NCBI GenBank assembly: GCA_900769445.1
Contig: CAAGGR010000097.1
Location: forward strand, 58,463-122,462
Source: an uncultured Alistipes sp.
GTDB taxonomy: Bacteria; Bacteroidota; Bacteroidia; Bacteroidales; Rikenellaceae
Direction of reading: 5' to 3'
Length of the DNA: 64,000 nt
Shown here: piece after piece, positions 1 to 8,311 of the stretch
How positions within the stretch are numbered: the stretch's first letter is position 1
Layout of the letters: each line of letters opens with the position of its first letter
Program-made: the position numbers and the translations under genes
The notes under the pieces: generated by a model
Told to the model about the DNA's origin: nothing
The model's database searches: none
Seen by the model: only the letters and a program-made list of their open reading frames with translations

Positions 1-1
1 C

Positions 2-1237
2 CTTGATAGAGTGTGTAATACGATTATGGAGATCGACCGTGGCGAGTTGTTCGTCTATCGTGGCAACTACACCGAGTATCTCGAAAAGCGCGAGGAGCGA
101 TACCTAAATATGCAGGCGGAGATTGATAAGTCGCGCAACCTCCTACGCCGAGAGTTGGAGTGGATACGCAGCACCCCACAGGCACGTACAGGTAAGGCTC
201 GATATAGGGTAAATGCCTTCTATGACCTTAAAGATAAGGCTTCGGTAAGCCTGCGTACGGATAGTGTCGAGATTGATGTTGCGCAGTCTCGCCTTGGTCG
301 CAAGGTTATCGATTGTATGGATCTAAACCTCTCCTTCGAGGGTCGCAAGATGCTCGATAACTTTTCGTATAAGTTTACGCGCGGTGAGCGTGTCGGCATC
401 GTGGGTCGCAATGGCGTGGGTAAGACCACCTTTATTAACCTTATGGCGGGCAAGCTACAACCTGATAGCGGTGTTATAGAGCATGGCGAGACCCTGCGTA
501 TTGGCTACTACACCCAGAAGGGCATCACCTTTAAGCCTGGTCAGACGGTATTGGAGTGTGTGCAGGATGTGGCAGATGTGGTGAAGGCATCGGATGGCCA
601 CGCTATCTCAGCAACGACATACCTAAACCGCTTCCTCTTTCCGCACGAGACCTTTAATAAGCGCGTCGACATCCTTAGTGGTGGCGAGAAACGTCGTTTG
701 TATCTGCTGATTGTGTTGATGCAGAATCCAAATCTTCTAATTTTGGATGAGCCTACCAACGATCTCGATATTATGACCCTCAATGTGTTGGAGGAGTACC
801 TGACCGAGTTTAAGGGGTCATTGTTGATAGTTTCGCACGATAGATACTTCTTGGATAAGTGTGTCGACCATATCTTTGTCTTTGAGGGTGAGGGTCGCAT
901 TAAGGACTTCGTGGGTCGCTATAGCGAGTATCGTGAGTATATCAAGGAGCAGGAGGCTGCGGAGCGTAGCGAACAGCGCACCACCGCACCACAAAGGCCT
1001 CAGCAGCAGCGCACACACGACACCTCAAAGCGCAAACTCTCATTTAAGGAGCAGCGTGAGTTGGAGCAGTTGGAGGTAGATTTGGCAACCCTTGGCGAGG
1101 AGCGCACAACTCTCGAAAATGAGATTTCATCAGGCACACTACCCTACGAACGCCTATCGGAAGTTTCAAAACGCATCGAGGAGCTGATTGCTCTGATAGA
1201 TGAGAAGGAGATGCGCTGGCTGGAGCTGAGTGAGTAG
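2..1237 (+). CDS. ABC-F family ATPase, 3' part (5' end outside window)
   Basis: The reading frame is open to the left edge, so only the C-terminal portion of an ABC-F protein is present. These soluble twin-ATPase proteins act on the ribosome (translation factors or antibiotic-resistance proteins) and are not transporters. Numbering from the GTG at 11, the visible second ATPase domain has Walker A GRNGVGKTT (about 132-140), signature LSGGEKRRL (about 222-230), Walker B LLILDEPTNDLD (about 242-253) and the switch motif IVSHDRYFLD. The segment before it is the charged interdomain linker, and the last 80 residues form a coiled coil as in Uup-like proteins. The GTG at 11 is not a real start: the protein continues upstream in frame with residues of the first domain. 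The exact subfamily cannot be decided without the N-terminal half. Confidence 0.93.
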   Translation, partial: LDRVCNTIMEIDRGELFVYRGNYTEYLEKREERYLNMQAEIDKSRNLLRRELEWIRSTPQARTGKARYRVNAFYDLKDKASVSLRTDSVEIDVAQSRLGRKVIDCMDLNLSFEGRKMLDNFSYKFTRGERVGIVGRNGVGKTTFINLMAGKLQPDSGVIEHGETLRIGYYTQKGITFKPGQTVLECVQDVADVVKASDGHAISATTYLNRFLFPHETFNKRVDILSGGEKRRLYLLIVLMQNPNLLILDEPTNDLDIMTLNVLEEYLTEFKGSLLIVSHDRYFLDKCVDHIFVFEGEGRIKDFVGRYSEYREYIKEQEAAERSEQRTTAPQRPQQQRTHDTSKRKLSFKEQRELEQLEVDLATLGEERTTLENEISSGTLPYERLSEVSKRIEELIALIDEKEMRWLELSE

Positions 1238-1251
1238 TACTCTAAGTAAAT

Positions 1252-1282
1252 AATAAATGCCGTCTTTTGGACGGCATTTATT
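1252..1282. terminator. Bidirectional rho-independent terminator
   Basis: A perfect 13-bp stem (arms 1252-1264 and 1270-1282) closes a 5-nt loop and is flanked by T-rich sequence on both sides. It lies between the convergent ABC-F gene and the BspA-like gene and can serve both. Confidence 0.85.
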
Positions 1283-1307
1283 ATTTAATGGCTAAAATAG
1301 CACTACA

Positions 1308-2144
1308 TTAGTTGAAATTGCAACCCACAATATTTGAAATATATTCACTCCAATACGCTGCAGATTTATAGGCATCTACCGACTCAACTGGAACATATAT
1401 TGTTGCTTTCGGGTCTATTGTTAACTCCTCTATAACGGGAGGAGTGATAGCCTTGCAATATAGGCTTGTTAGGCTGTCGCAAGGGTTAAATGCCCACATT
1501 CTAATTGTTGTAACACAATCAGGAAGGGTAACTTCTGAAAGGTTAGCACAATGAGCAAATGCACCTGTTCCAATTGACACAACGCCATTGCCCAAAGTTA
1601 CGCTTTCAAGGTTTGAGCAACCATTAAATGCGACACTATCAACAGTGGTTACACTATCTGGAAGCACAATGCTTGTTAGGCTGCTACAACCATAGAAAGC
1701 ACCATATCCGATTTTTGTTACACTATTACCGAGAGTAATAGCAGCAAGTTGTGTACAACCCTTGAATGCCGAATACTGAATAGCTGTTACACTATCTGGA
1801 AGAGCGACACTCGTAATACTGCGACGATCGTTGAATGCGAGCTCTCCAATTCTCGTCACTTCTTGATTGAAACTAATCACCCAACACTCCTTATCTACAT
1901 CATAGGTATGAGAAGCGATATTTGCTCCAAATACCAATGGATCATAAGGCCACACAGGCTCCGTTGTTGGATCTATAGGCATTGTAGGTTCGGTAGTACT
2001 GCCATTAGTGTACCATATCTCATTATTTGGAACGATACTGCCAGGAGTATTTTCATCAACAGCATTGTCATCCTTGGTGCATCCTAAGGACGACAATACG
2101 GTAAAGAGAGCAGAAAGCAGAAACAATCTTTGATTATTCCACAT
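1308..2144 (-). CDS. BspA-like leucine-rich-repeat surface lipoprotein
   Basis: Predicted lipoprotein of 278 residues. The start at 2144 is preferred because it puts a hydrophobic signal directly before the lipobox LSSLGC; the longer frame from 2174 overlaps the upstream gene and only adds non-signal residues. After an acidic linker comes a cap segment (NNEIWYT, later FGANI) and about five LRR_5 units of the BspA/Treponema pallidum type, such as SLTSIVLPDSVTTVDSVAF. The C-terminal cap holds LYCKAITPP and YVPVESVDAYKSA. Both caps recur in the larger protein at 31503-33545, so the two are paralogues. Proteins of this type are exported to the outer membrane surface and are implicated in adhesion. 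It begins 15 nt downstream of the DUF1295 gene stop and is probably co-transcribed with it. Confidence 0.85.
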   Translation of the reverse strand: MWNNQRLFLLSALFTVLSSLGCTKDDNAVDENTPGSIVPNNEIWYTNGSTTEPTMPIDPTTEPVWPYDPLVFGANIASHTYDVDKECWVISFNQEVTRIGELAFNDRRSITSVALPDSVTAIQYSAFKGCTQLAAITLGNSVTKIGYGAFYGCSSLTSIVLPDSVTTVDSVAFNGCSNLESVTLGNGVVSIGTGAFAHCANLSEVTLPDCVTTIRMWAFNPCDSLTSLYCKAITPPVIEELTIDPKATIYVPVESVDAYKSAAYWSEYISNIVGCNFN

Positions 2145-2158
2145 ATAGACACAGGGAA

Positions 2159-2962
2159 TTATGCCTGCAACCACTTATGCTTTGCAACGCTATAGATAGG
2201 CACAAATGGAAGGATAAGTGGAGTCTTCTTAATGTATGCCTGGAACTCAGGGTCGTTGCCGTAGGTCTCGGTCTGGCGAAGCTCCAAGCGGCGGGCGCCA
2301 CTGAACATCACATAGACGATGCCGATATAGCCGATGATGGCGATAACCCACTGCCATAGTGTGCAGCAAGCACCGAAGCAGATAACGAAGCTACCTGTCC
2401 ACATCAACACCTCGCCAAAGTAGTTTGGACAGCGCACAATGCGATAGAGGCCTGTGTCAACAAATCTGCGAGCATTAACCTTCTTAGCAGCACTCTTCTG
2501 AGCATCGGCAACCATCTCGATAATAACACCGATAGTGGCAACCACAGCGCCTATCCAAGCCCACAACTCGTTAACAGCAATGCCATTAGCAAGGTTGTAG
2601 AGGTAGAATGTAGCAGGAGCCATCTGACCGACATACAACACAGCACACATAATCCAGATTGAGAACATCACGAACAGAGGCTTCTTGGTGGTATTCTCTG
2701 GCTGATACAAAATCTGCTTGTAGGTAGCCGACTTACGCTCACGGTGTAGAAGGTAGAGAGCCAATCGCAAACCGTAGACAAACAATACCGCACATAGAAT
2801 AGCTGTAGGCAGTGTTAGTGTGTCGCGGAAAATAATAGCGGTAGCAGCAGCAAGGGTCGTAATAGTCAAGCCGTAGCCAATACTAAAGAAGTAGATAAAG
2901 TAGACCCAACCCACTGCTGATACAGCGAATGAGAGAGCCAAAAGAATAAGTAAATAGGTCAT
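2159..2962 (-). CDS. DUF1295 / steroid 5-alpha-reductase-like membrane protein
   Basis: Polytopic inner-membrane protein of 267 residues with about seven hydrophobic segments. The region around 168-197 (DTGLYRIVRCPNYFGEV, then a hydrophobic stretch) is the family hallmark of DUF1295 proteins, which share a fold with steroid 5-alpha reductases and isoprenylcysteine methyltransferases. The conserved arginine and asparagine of RCPNYFGE would bind the cofactor in the relatives. The substrate is unknown in bacteria. The BspA-like lipoprotein gene follows closely on the same strand; there is no obvious functional link. Confidence 0.85.
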   Translation of the reverse strand: MTYLLILLALSFAVSAVGWVYFIYFFSIGYGLTITTLAAATAIIFRDTLTLPTAILCAVLFVYGLRLALYLLHRERKSATYKQILYQPENTTKKPLFVMFSIWIMCAVLYVGQMAPATFYLYNLANGIAVNELWAWIGAVVATIGVIIEMVADAQKSAAKKVNARRFVDTGLYRIVRCPNYFGEVLMWTGSFVICFGACCTLWQWVIAIIGYIGIVYVMFSGARRLELRQTETYGNDPEFQAYIKKTPLILPFVPIYSVAKHKWLQA

Positions 2963-3054
2963 AATATTAAGTGTTTTAAGATTTATTCTATAACAAAGTT
3001 ACAAAATAATTTGTTTACTACAACATTTTATTTGCACAATTGGTTATTAGTGGA

Positions 3055-3062
3055 TATTTTTG
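3055..3062 (+). promoter_or_regulatory. -7 box of the YgbA-like gene
   Basis: TATTTTTG matches the Bacteroidota -7 consensus TAnnTTTG, with a TTTG -33 box at 3031-3034 and a 20-nt spacer. The expected transcription start falls at about the ATG at 3067, so the transcript may have almost no leader. Confidence 0.5.
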
Positions 3063-3066
3063 TGGG

Positions 3067-3366
3067 ATGAAGAGAAGTAGAATCGATAGAGAAAAAGAGG
3101 TTGTCGGGCGTATGATTGAGCTGTACTGCAGAAAGAGACTCGGTATGGCTGAGGTCTCCGAGGAGTATAAAGCACTTGAGGCATACGCACACAAAAGGTT
3201 GGATATGTGTAAGTTTGGCAACAACAAGCCTAACTGCAAGAAGTGTCCTATACACTGCTACAAGCCCGAAATGCGTGAGAAGATACGCGAGATAATGCGC
3301 TGGGCAGGGCCACGAATGATGATATACGACCCAGTTGCCGCCATACGCCATTTATTTAATCGCTAA
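3067..3366 (+). CDS. YgbA-like (nitrous oxide-stimulated promoter family) protein
   Basis: Small basic protein of 99 residues from the ATG at 3067; an upstream TTG at 3040 in the same frame is an unlikely start. It matches the YgbA family: an N-terminal RIDREKEVVGRMIELYC helix, a central four-cysteine pattern with CKFGNNKPNCKKCPIHCY, and a C-terminal WAGPRMM...DP segment. The cysteines suggest a metal or iron-sulfur site. In enterobacteria ygbA is induced under nitrosative stress. Here it heads a three-gene plus-strand run with the CAT-like gene (13 nt further) and msrA, which fits a stress or repair theme, though that is inference. Confidence 0.82.
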   Translation: MKRSRIDREKEVVGRMIELYCRKRLGMAEVSEEYKALEAYAHKRLDMCKFGNNKPNCKKCPIHCYKPEMREKIREIMRWAGPRMMIYDPVAAIRHLFNR

Positions 3367-3378
3367 AATGAGTGTAAG

Positions 3379-4002
3379 ATGAGAGAGGTAGATCCTAAAA
3401 CAACAAGCAGAGCCAAGGCTTTTGAACTGTGGATGAAGGCAGCAATGCCGATGGTAACGATGACAAAGAGATTCGATATAACACATCTTTGTCGTGTAGC
3501 TAAGCGCAAGGGTGTTAAACTTAATATGTTGATGTGCTATGCTGTGGTTAAGGCGGCATCGGCATTTAAGGAGTTCTATATGTTGCCAGTGGGCGACAAG
3601 CTAATGGAGTTCGATAATATTGCCATTAATACTATTGTGATGACAAAGGATGGCGGTATTAATACCTGCGACATCCCCTATTCTGATGATATTCACAAGT
3701 TTGAGACCGATTACCTAAAGCTCACAACTTTAGCACAGACGAGCGATAAGGATGTGGTTTTGGGTGATGACTATATGGTAATTGGCAGCTCTGCGCTAAC
3801 AAAGTGCGAGCTTGACTCGGTGGTAAATGTCTATGCCGGTTTTTGGAATAACCCCTTTGTTGTGTGGAGCAAGTATCGTAAGGGTTTGTTTAAGACCACG
3901 CTTTCGCTGTCGTTCCAATTCCACCATACACAGATGGATGGCCCAATATCGACGGGCTTCCTAAATAGACTACAGGAGGTGATGAACGAAATCAAATATT
4001 AG
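3379..4002 (+). CDS. Chloramphenicol acetyltransferase-fold (CatA-like) acyltransferase
   Basis: Protein of 207 residues with the length and layout of type A chloramphenicol O-acetyltransferases. The catalytic signature HHTQMDG (HHxxxDG, about residues 182-188) is intact near the C-terminus, and the N-terminal half carries FDITHLCRVAKRKGVKLN and the MLCYAV helix seen in this fold. Family members acetylate chloramphenicol by acetyl-CoA, but many Bacteroidota chromosomal homologues have unknown acceptors, so drug resistance should not be assumed. It sits between the YgbA-like gene and msrA with spacings of 12 nt and 1 nt, consistent with one operon. Confidence 0.85.
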   Translation: MREVDPKTTSRAKAFELWMKAAMPMVTMTKRFDITHLCRVAKRKGVKLNMLMCYAVVKAASAFKEFYMLPVGDKLMEFDNIAINTIVMTKDGGINTCDIPYSDDIHKFETDYLKLTTLAQTSDKDVVLGDDYMVIGSSALTKCELDSVVNVYAGFWNNPFVVWSKYRKGLFKTTLSLSFQFHHTQMDGPISTGFLNRLQEVMNEIKY

Positions 4003-4003
4003 T

Positions 4004-4510
4004 ATGAAAGAGATATACTTTGCTGGTGGTTGCTTTTGGGGTACTGAACACTATTTCAAACAGATAGACGGTGTTATCTCAACAGAAGTTGGGTATGCTA
4101 ATGGCAACACAGAACACCCCACATACGAGGAGGTATATACAGATACTACAGGCTATGCCGAATGCGTGAAGGTTAAATATACCCCAGCTGTTATCAGTCT
4201 AAAATACCTTGTTGAGCTATTCTTTCGTTCGATTGACCCTCTGTCGCTAAATCAGCAAGGTAATGATTGTGGTACACGCTATCGTACTGGTGTCTATTAC
4301 ACTGATTGTGGTGATATTGAAGTTATTGAGGCGGTGTTTAAGGCTGTCGAGGAGTCTGTAGGCGAGCCTTTAGTGGTTGAGCTTGAGCCTCTAAAGAGTT
4401 TCTATGCTGCGGAGGAGTATCATCAAGACTACTTGGACAAGAATCCCAATGGGTATTGCCATATCCCAACGGAGCTTATGATGATGGCGCGATTGGCAAA
4501 CAAGAAGTAG
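4004..4510 (+). CDS. msrA: Peptide-methionine (S)-S-oxide reductase MsrA
   Basis: Repairs oxidised methionine by reducing the S-epimer of methionine sulfoxide, using thioredoxin. The protein has 168 residues with the active-site motif GCFWG and the nucleophile Cys10, followed by the family motifs GYANG, Y.EV..D.TGYAE and the FFRSIDP...QGNDCGTRYR block. No MsrB domain is fused. It is the last gene of the YgbA-like/CAT-like/msrA run and starts one base after the preceding stop codon. It ends only four bases from the stop of the convergent hexosaminidase gene, with no hairpin between them. Confidence 0.96.
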   Translation: MKEIYFAGGCFWGTEHYFKQIDGVISTEVGYANGNTEHPTYEEVYTDTTGYAECVKVKYTPAVISLKYLVELFFRSIDPLSLNQQGNDCGTRYRTGVYYTDCGDIEVIEAVFKAVEESVGEPLVVELEPLKSFYAAEEYHQDYLDKNPNGYCHIPTELMMMARLANKK

Positions 4511-4514
4511 CTCC

Positions 4515-6686
4515 CTACAGCAGAGGGTAGATTGTTGGGGGCTGTATAGAGACCCACTTGGCACCATTGCCGCGCGAAGTGCAGGTAATACGCACGGCCT
4601 TAATTGGATTTTGTGGGTATTCTATTACAAACATACCAAACTCTAAATCACCTATATAGATAAAGTCATCTCCATCAAAACTCACCTCCACAAATCCATT
4701 CTCGAAGATATATCTTGGTAGCTGAAAGTTCCCCGTTGCGACCTTCATACGTCGACACTTAACCGGCTCTTCGAAGGTAAACATCACCCAGTCGCCCACA
4801 TCACCAGCACGTGTAGTGCGCGCCAAGCGACCATAGTTCTCAGCCTTGTCGAATGGGTATTTCTCACTCTCAGGTATCGAGGAGGTAATATTAAATTTCG
4901 GAGTTATAGTCTTAAAATGGGCATTTACAGATGCAACTGGGGACTGAGCCTCTCCACGACGCGCCACAAAGGAGTACTCCGTAGGCTTATCTGTTGCGAT
5001 TGGCTCAGTGTAGAGCATCTCCTCATTCGCAGGCTCTATGCGATAGTATATCTGGCTACCATCATCGACGGTCGCTGTTAGTAGACTATTCTCATATTTA
5101 ACTATTGGAGTATTAAGACGATAGGCTACTCCCATTGCATCCAATCTATCGTAGTGATTGGTAAGGCGTTTATAAAAAGCGTTACTATCTCGCTCATCAC
5201 TATTTAGCCACGCAATCTCAGCAAGGGCAACGATACGAGGGAAGGTCATATAGTGCAGATATGTAGGCTCTTCGGGTGTATGTAAGGCATACAGCTCGCT
5301 AAAGAAAGAGCCTTCAAAACCAGAGATATATGCGCTTTCATCTAAAGTGAAACCTACCAATGAGGGAGTAAAGTTATAAACCTTAGTCCAGTCGAATATT
5401 GCAGCCCAATCGTGTCCATCCTCGCGTGGCGATTGCTTCATATCAAAGTAGAAGTATTGCCCAGGCATAACTACCGTATTATAACCTTTGGCTGCCGACT
5501 CTCTACACTCTATTACGCTCTCCCAACCATATACAAGTGTCTGCTCGCTAAGCGTTCCGCCATCTATAGCCTCGTTCCAGACAGCTGGCAGCTTGCCATA
5601 TTTAGATAATATATCAGTTAGGCGAGACATAAAGTATCGCTGTAGCTCAGATGTAGTAGACATCTTATTATAAGCCATTAGCTTTTGACACTCAGGACAA
5701 CGTTCCCATTGCGACATATCTACCTCGTCGCCGCCAATGTGAATATATTTCGAGGAAAACAACCCACACACCTCGCGCAGGATATCATCCAACAGAGCAT
5801 AGTTCTCTTCGCGTGAAGCGCAGAAGGCCGAACGAGTGTCGTAGCCAAATGACGCGCTCTTGTTAGGGGTATAGTTACACAGTACCTCGGGGTGTATCGT
5901 GGCGATACATAGGCTATGTCCAGGAAGATCTATCTCTGGCACAATCTCGATATTTCTCACGCGCGCGTACTCTATAATCTCGCGCATATCATCCTGCGTA
6001 TAGTATCCACCCCAGCGCTCGTTCCACTTACCATAGCGAGGCCATATTGGGCTATCGCCACCACGAAAGCCTCCCACCTCTGCCAACTCTGGATGCGACT
6101 TTATCTCCAAGCGCCACGCCTCGTCGTCGGTAAGGTGCAGACGCATAGAGTTGATTTTGTGATATGCCAATAGGTCGATATACTTCATCACACTCTCCTT
6201 ATCCATCCAAGTTCGGCACACATCAAGCATAAAACCACGATGCGAATATCTTGGAGCATCCTCTATAGTGCAGTATGGAAGCTCCGCAACTGCAATGCCC
6301 TGCTTTGTATAAACCTCTGAGGGGAGAAGTTGGAGTAGTGTTGTAACACCATTAAAGAGACCGCCATAGCTACCACCAGCAATAGATATACCTGCGGAAT
6401 TTATGGTTAGACGATACACTTCTCCATCCAATTTTGTATCTATATTTAACTTTAGGTCGCACCATCCTTTATACTTAGATACAGGCACATAACCACCAAT
6501 ATAGTCGACTATAGGACGTAGGCTTTCGCTATCTATGTTTATCTTGATTGGAGTGCTAAGATAGTACTTATCCGTCTTAAATTCTGCATACTTAGGCGTA
6601 GGGATAATATCTACCGCCTGTCCCCTTGTTATAATAGGGACAAGCAGTAGAATAATAGTTACTACACGTCTAAGCAAGAGCCTCAT
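4515..6686 (-). CDS. Exported beta-N-acetylhexosaminidase, GH20
   Basis: Hydrolyses terminal beta-linked N-acetylhexosamines from glycans such as host mucin or N-glycans. The protein of 723 residues has an N-terminal signal peptide (cleavage after about residue 23), a GH20b-type domain (about 25-145) and the GH20 barrel from HRGFMLDVCRTWMD (about 149). The catalytic Asp-Glu pair is D320-E321 in HIGGDEVD. The C-terminal 200 residues contain a beta-hexosaminidase C-terminal segment (IYYRIEP...YTEPI) and a discoidin-like domain. It is the last gene of the run that starts at yicC, three bases after the M23/LysM gene. No SusC/SusD pair is nearby, so it is not part of a classical polysaccharide utilization locus in this window. 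Confidence 0.95.
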   Translation of the reverse strand: MRLLLRRVVTIILLLVPIITRGQAVDIIPTPKYAEFKTDKYYLSTPIKINIDSESLRPIVDYIGGYVPVSKYKGWCDLKLNIDTKLDGEVYRLTINSAGISIAGGSYGGLFNGVTTLLQLLPSEVYTKQGIAVAELPYCTIEDAPRYSHRGFMLDVCRTWMDKESVMKYIDLLAYHKINSMRLHLTDDEAWRLEIKSHPELAEVGGFRGGDSPIWPRYGKWNERWGGYYTQDDMREIIEYARVRNIEIVPEIDLPGHSLCIATIHPEVLCNYTPNKSASFGYDTRSAFCASREENYALLDDILREVCGLFSSKYIHIGGDEVDMSQWERCPECQKLMAYNKMSTTSELQRYFMSRLTDILSKYGKLPAVWNEAIDGGTLSEQTLVYGWESVIECRESAAKGYNTVVMPGQYFYFDMKQSPREDGHDWAAIFDWTKVYNFTPSLVGFTLDESAYISGFEGSFFSELYALHTPEEPTYLHYMTFPRIVALAEIAWLNSDERDSNAFYKRLTNHYDRLDAMGVAYRLNTPIVKYENSLLTATVDDGSQIYYRIEPANEEMLYTEPIATDKPTEYSFVARRGEAQSPVASVNAHFKTITPKFNITSSIPESEKYPFDKAENYGRLARTTRAGDVGDWVMFTFEEPVKCRRMKVATGNFQLPRYIFENGFVEVSFDGDDFIYIGDLEFGMFVIEYPQNPIKAVRITCTSRGNGAKWVSIQPPTIYPLL

Positions 6687-6689
6687 ATG

Positions 6690-7715
6690 TTATCTTACTC
6701 TCAAGCGTTGACCAATACGGAGTATTGAGGTTGACTTGATATTATTCAACTGACAGAGACGGGTTACGGTAGTACCATATCTGCGAGCAATAGCACCGAG
6801 AGTATCGCCTGAGCGCACGGTGTAATACTGGATGGCTGCAGCAGCTTTGCGCTCCGCCTCCTCCTGCTTCTCCGCCTCAATCTCATCGTCAAAATTCTGG
6901 TCGAACTTAGCGTAAATGCTAAAGTGTCGACGCTTAAGGAGCAACTCCTCGCGCCTAAGCTCGCCATTCTTAAAATCGATAATACGCTCAGGGTCAAATG
7001 ATTGACCTTTATACCTAACCTCATAGTGGAGGTGTGGGCCAGTGCTTCGACCTGTACTACCACCAAGACCTATCTGCTGACCTGCAACTACCCAATCGCC
7101 AGCTTGAACACTTCGCTCTGAGAGGTGAGCATAATAGGTCTCGAGACCGTTGCAGTGGCGAATAATAACCAGGTTGCCATAATTGCCCGCAGCCTTTGAA
7201 AGGCGCACCTTACCATCAAATGTTGCATATACTGGATCTCCAACCTTTAGCGCCATATCTATACCCTGATGTGGGCGACCACGACGAGGGCCATATCGAG
7301 AAGTGATACGACCTATATATGGATAATGGTAGCTCTTAAGCGAGTCCACAAGGCGTATTGGTGTAGCCTCGGCAAACGAGTTTAGACTCACATCGGTATA
7401 TGGATTTGTTACCGATGAATCCCAATGGTCATTGTATACCGTGGTATCGTTTCTAAAATCCTCCGCAAGAAGGTAACGCCAAGTGTTATCATTGAACAAT
7501 AAGATACTGATTGCGCTATTTGGGGTAGTGAGTGTATCGATAACAGCGACCTGACCCAACGTATGCGTAGGACTAATGCGTCGATTCTTGCAACTATCAA
7601 CCTCTGTTTTGCATGGAAGCGTATCACGATTCTCCACTACCAGAGTATCGACATCTTGAGCAATAGCAACGGTTGTAACAAGCAAAAATATGGTTGAAAT
7701 AAATAGTCTTAACAT
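6690..7715 (-). CDS. Exported M23 metallopeptidase with C-terminal LysM domain
   Basis: Probable cell-wall DD-endopeptidase or amidase activator of 341 residues. The start at 7715 gives a clean signal peptide (LFISTIFLLVTTVAIAQ); the longer frame to 7871 runs through the neighbouring DUF3109 gene. The M23 domain has SRYGPRRGRPHQGIDMAL with the HxxxD zinc pair and a C-terminal HLHYE motif, so it looks catalytically competent. A LysM repeat (YTVRSGDTLGAIARRYG, then LRIGQRLRV) ends the protein and should bind peptidoglycan. The order M23 then LysM is the reverse of NlpD/EnvC-like proteins with N-terminal LysM. It lies 19 nt downstream of the DUF3109 gene. Confidence 0.92.
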   Translation of the reverse strand: MLRLFISTIFLLVTTVAIAQDVDTLVVENRDTLPCKTEVDSCKNRRISPTHTLGQVAVIDTLTTPNSAISILLFNDNTWRYLLAEDFRNDTTVYNDHWDSSVTNPYTDVSLNSFAEATPIRLVDSLKSYHYPYIGRITSRYGPRRGRPHQGIDMALKVGDPVYATFDGKVRLSKAAGNYGNLVIIRHCNGLETYYAHLSERSVQAGDWVVAGQQIGLGGSTGRSTGPHLHYEVRYKGQSFDPERIIDFKNGELRREELLLKRRHFSIYAKFDQNFDDEIEAEKQEEAERKAAAAIQYYTVRSGDTLGAIARRYGTTVTRLCQLNNIKSTSILRIGQRLRVR

Positions 7716-7734
7716 CCTAATATATCTATTGTTA

Positions 7735-8307
7735 CTACATATCTTTAACCATATCATCGGCAAGCTCCAACTGCTTATAGAACTCCTCGCCAAATGCGCG
7801 AATAATAGGCTCTTTAAGACCTTTATACACTGGCAGACCAATCTTTTTGCCACACTCACGCGCAGAGCCACATACCGCCCAACGGTGGTAGTTGAGACCT
7901 ACCGAGCCATTGCGGAAATGGCTGACACGAATTGGGTATAGGTGGCATGATATCGGCTTAATAAACGAGCATTTCCCCTCACGATAGGCGCGCTCAATGG
8001 CACAGAAGGTGATACCATCCTCCTCGAAGGCGTAGGCGCATGCCGCATTATCGACCAACGGGGTTGTGTAGTCGCCATCAGCATCCACAACCATAAAACC
8101 CTGTTCCTCAACAGCAGCCCTACCCTCCTCGGTCATATATGGACTATAGTTCTCCCACTCCTCCTCCAAGATATCAACCTCGTCGATATCGAGTGGTGCG
8201 CCAGAATCTCCTTCGACACAACATATACCCTTGCATAGACCTAAATCGCAGCTAAAGCACTCTCTTAACAGGTCTAAGCTAACTATTTTATTATCAATCT
8301 CTATCAT
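7735..8307 (-). CDS. DUF3109 family cysteine-rich protein
   Basis: Conserved Bacteroidota protein of 190 residues with no established function. The N-terminus has a dense cysteine cluster, CFSCDLGLCKGICC (about 17-30), followed further on by AACAYAF, FCAIE and CSFIKPISCHLYP. This arrangement resembles the zinc/iron-chelating YkgJ-type cysteine motif and suggests a bound metal or cluster. No signal peptide is present, so the protein is probably cytosolic. It is placed between nadD and the M23/LysM gene with gaps of 4 and 19 nt and is almost certainly transcribed with them. Confidence 0.88.
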   Translation of the reverse strand: MIEIDNKIVSLDLLRECFSCDLGLCKGICCVEGDSGAPLDIDEVDILEEEWENYSPYMTEEGRAAVEEQGFMVVDADGDYTTPLVDNAACAYAFEEDGITFCAIERAYREGKCSFIKPISCHLYPIRVSHFRNGSVGLNYHRWAVCGSARECGKKIGLPVYKGLKEPIIRAFGEEFYKQLELADDMVKDM

Positions 8308-8311
8308 CGTA

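Noticed and set aside
3379..4002. Chloramphenicol resistance gene
   Set aside because: The fold and catalytic motif match, but chromosomal CatA-like proteins of this phylum often have other substrates; no mobile context.
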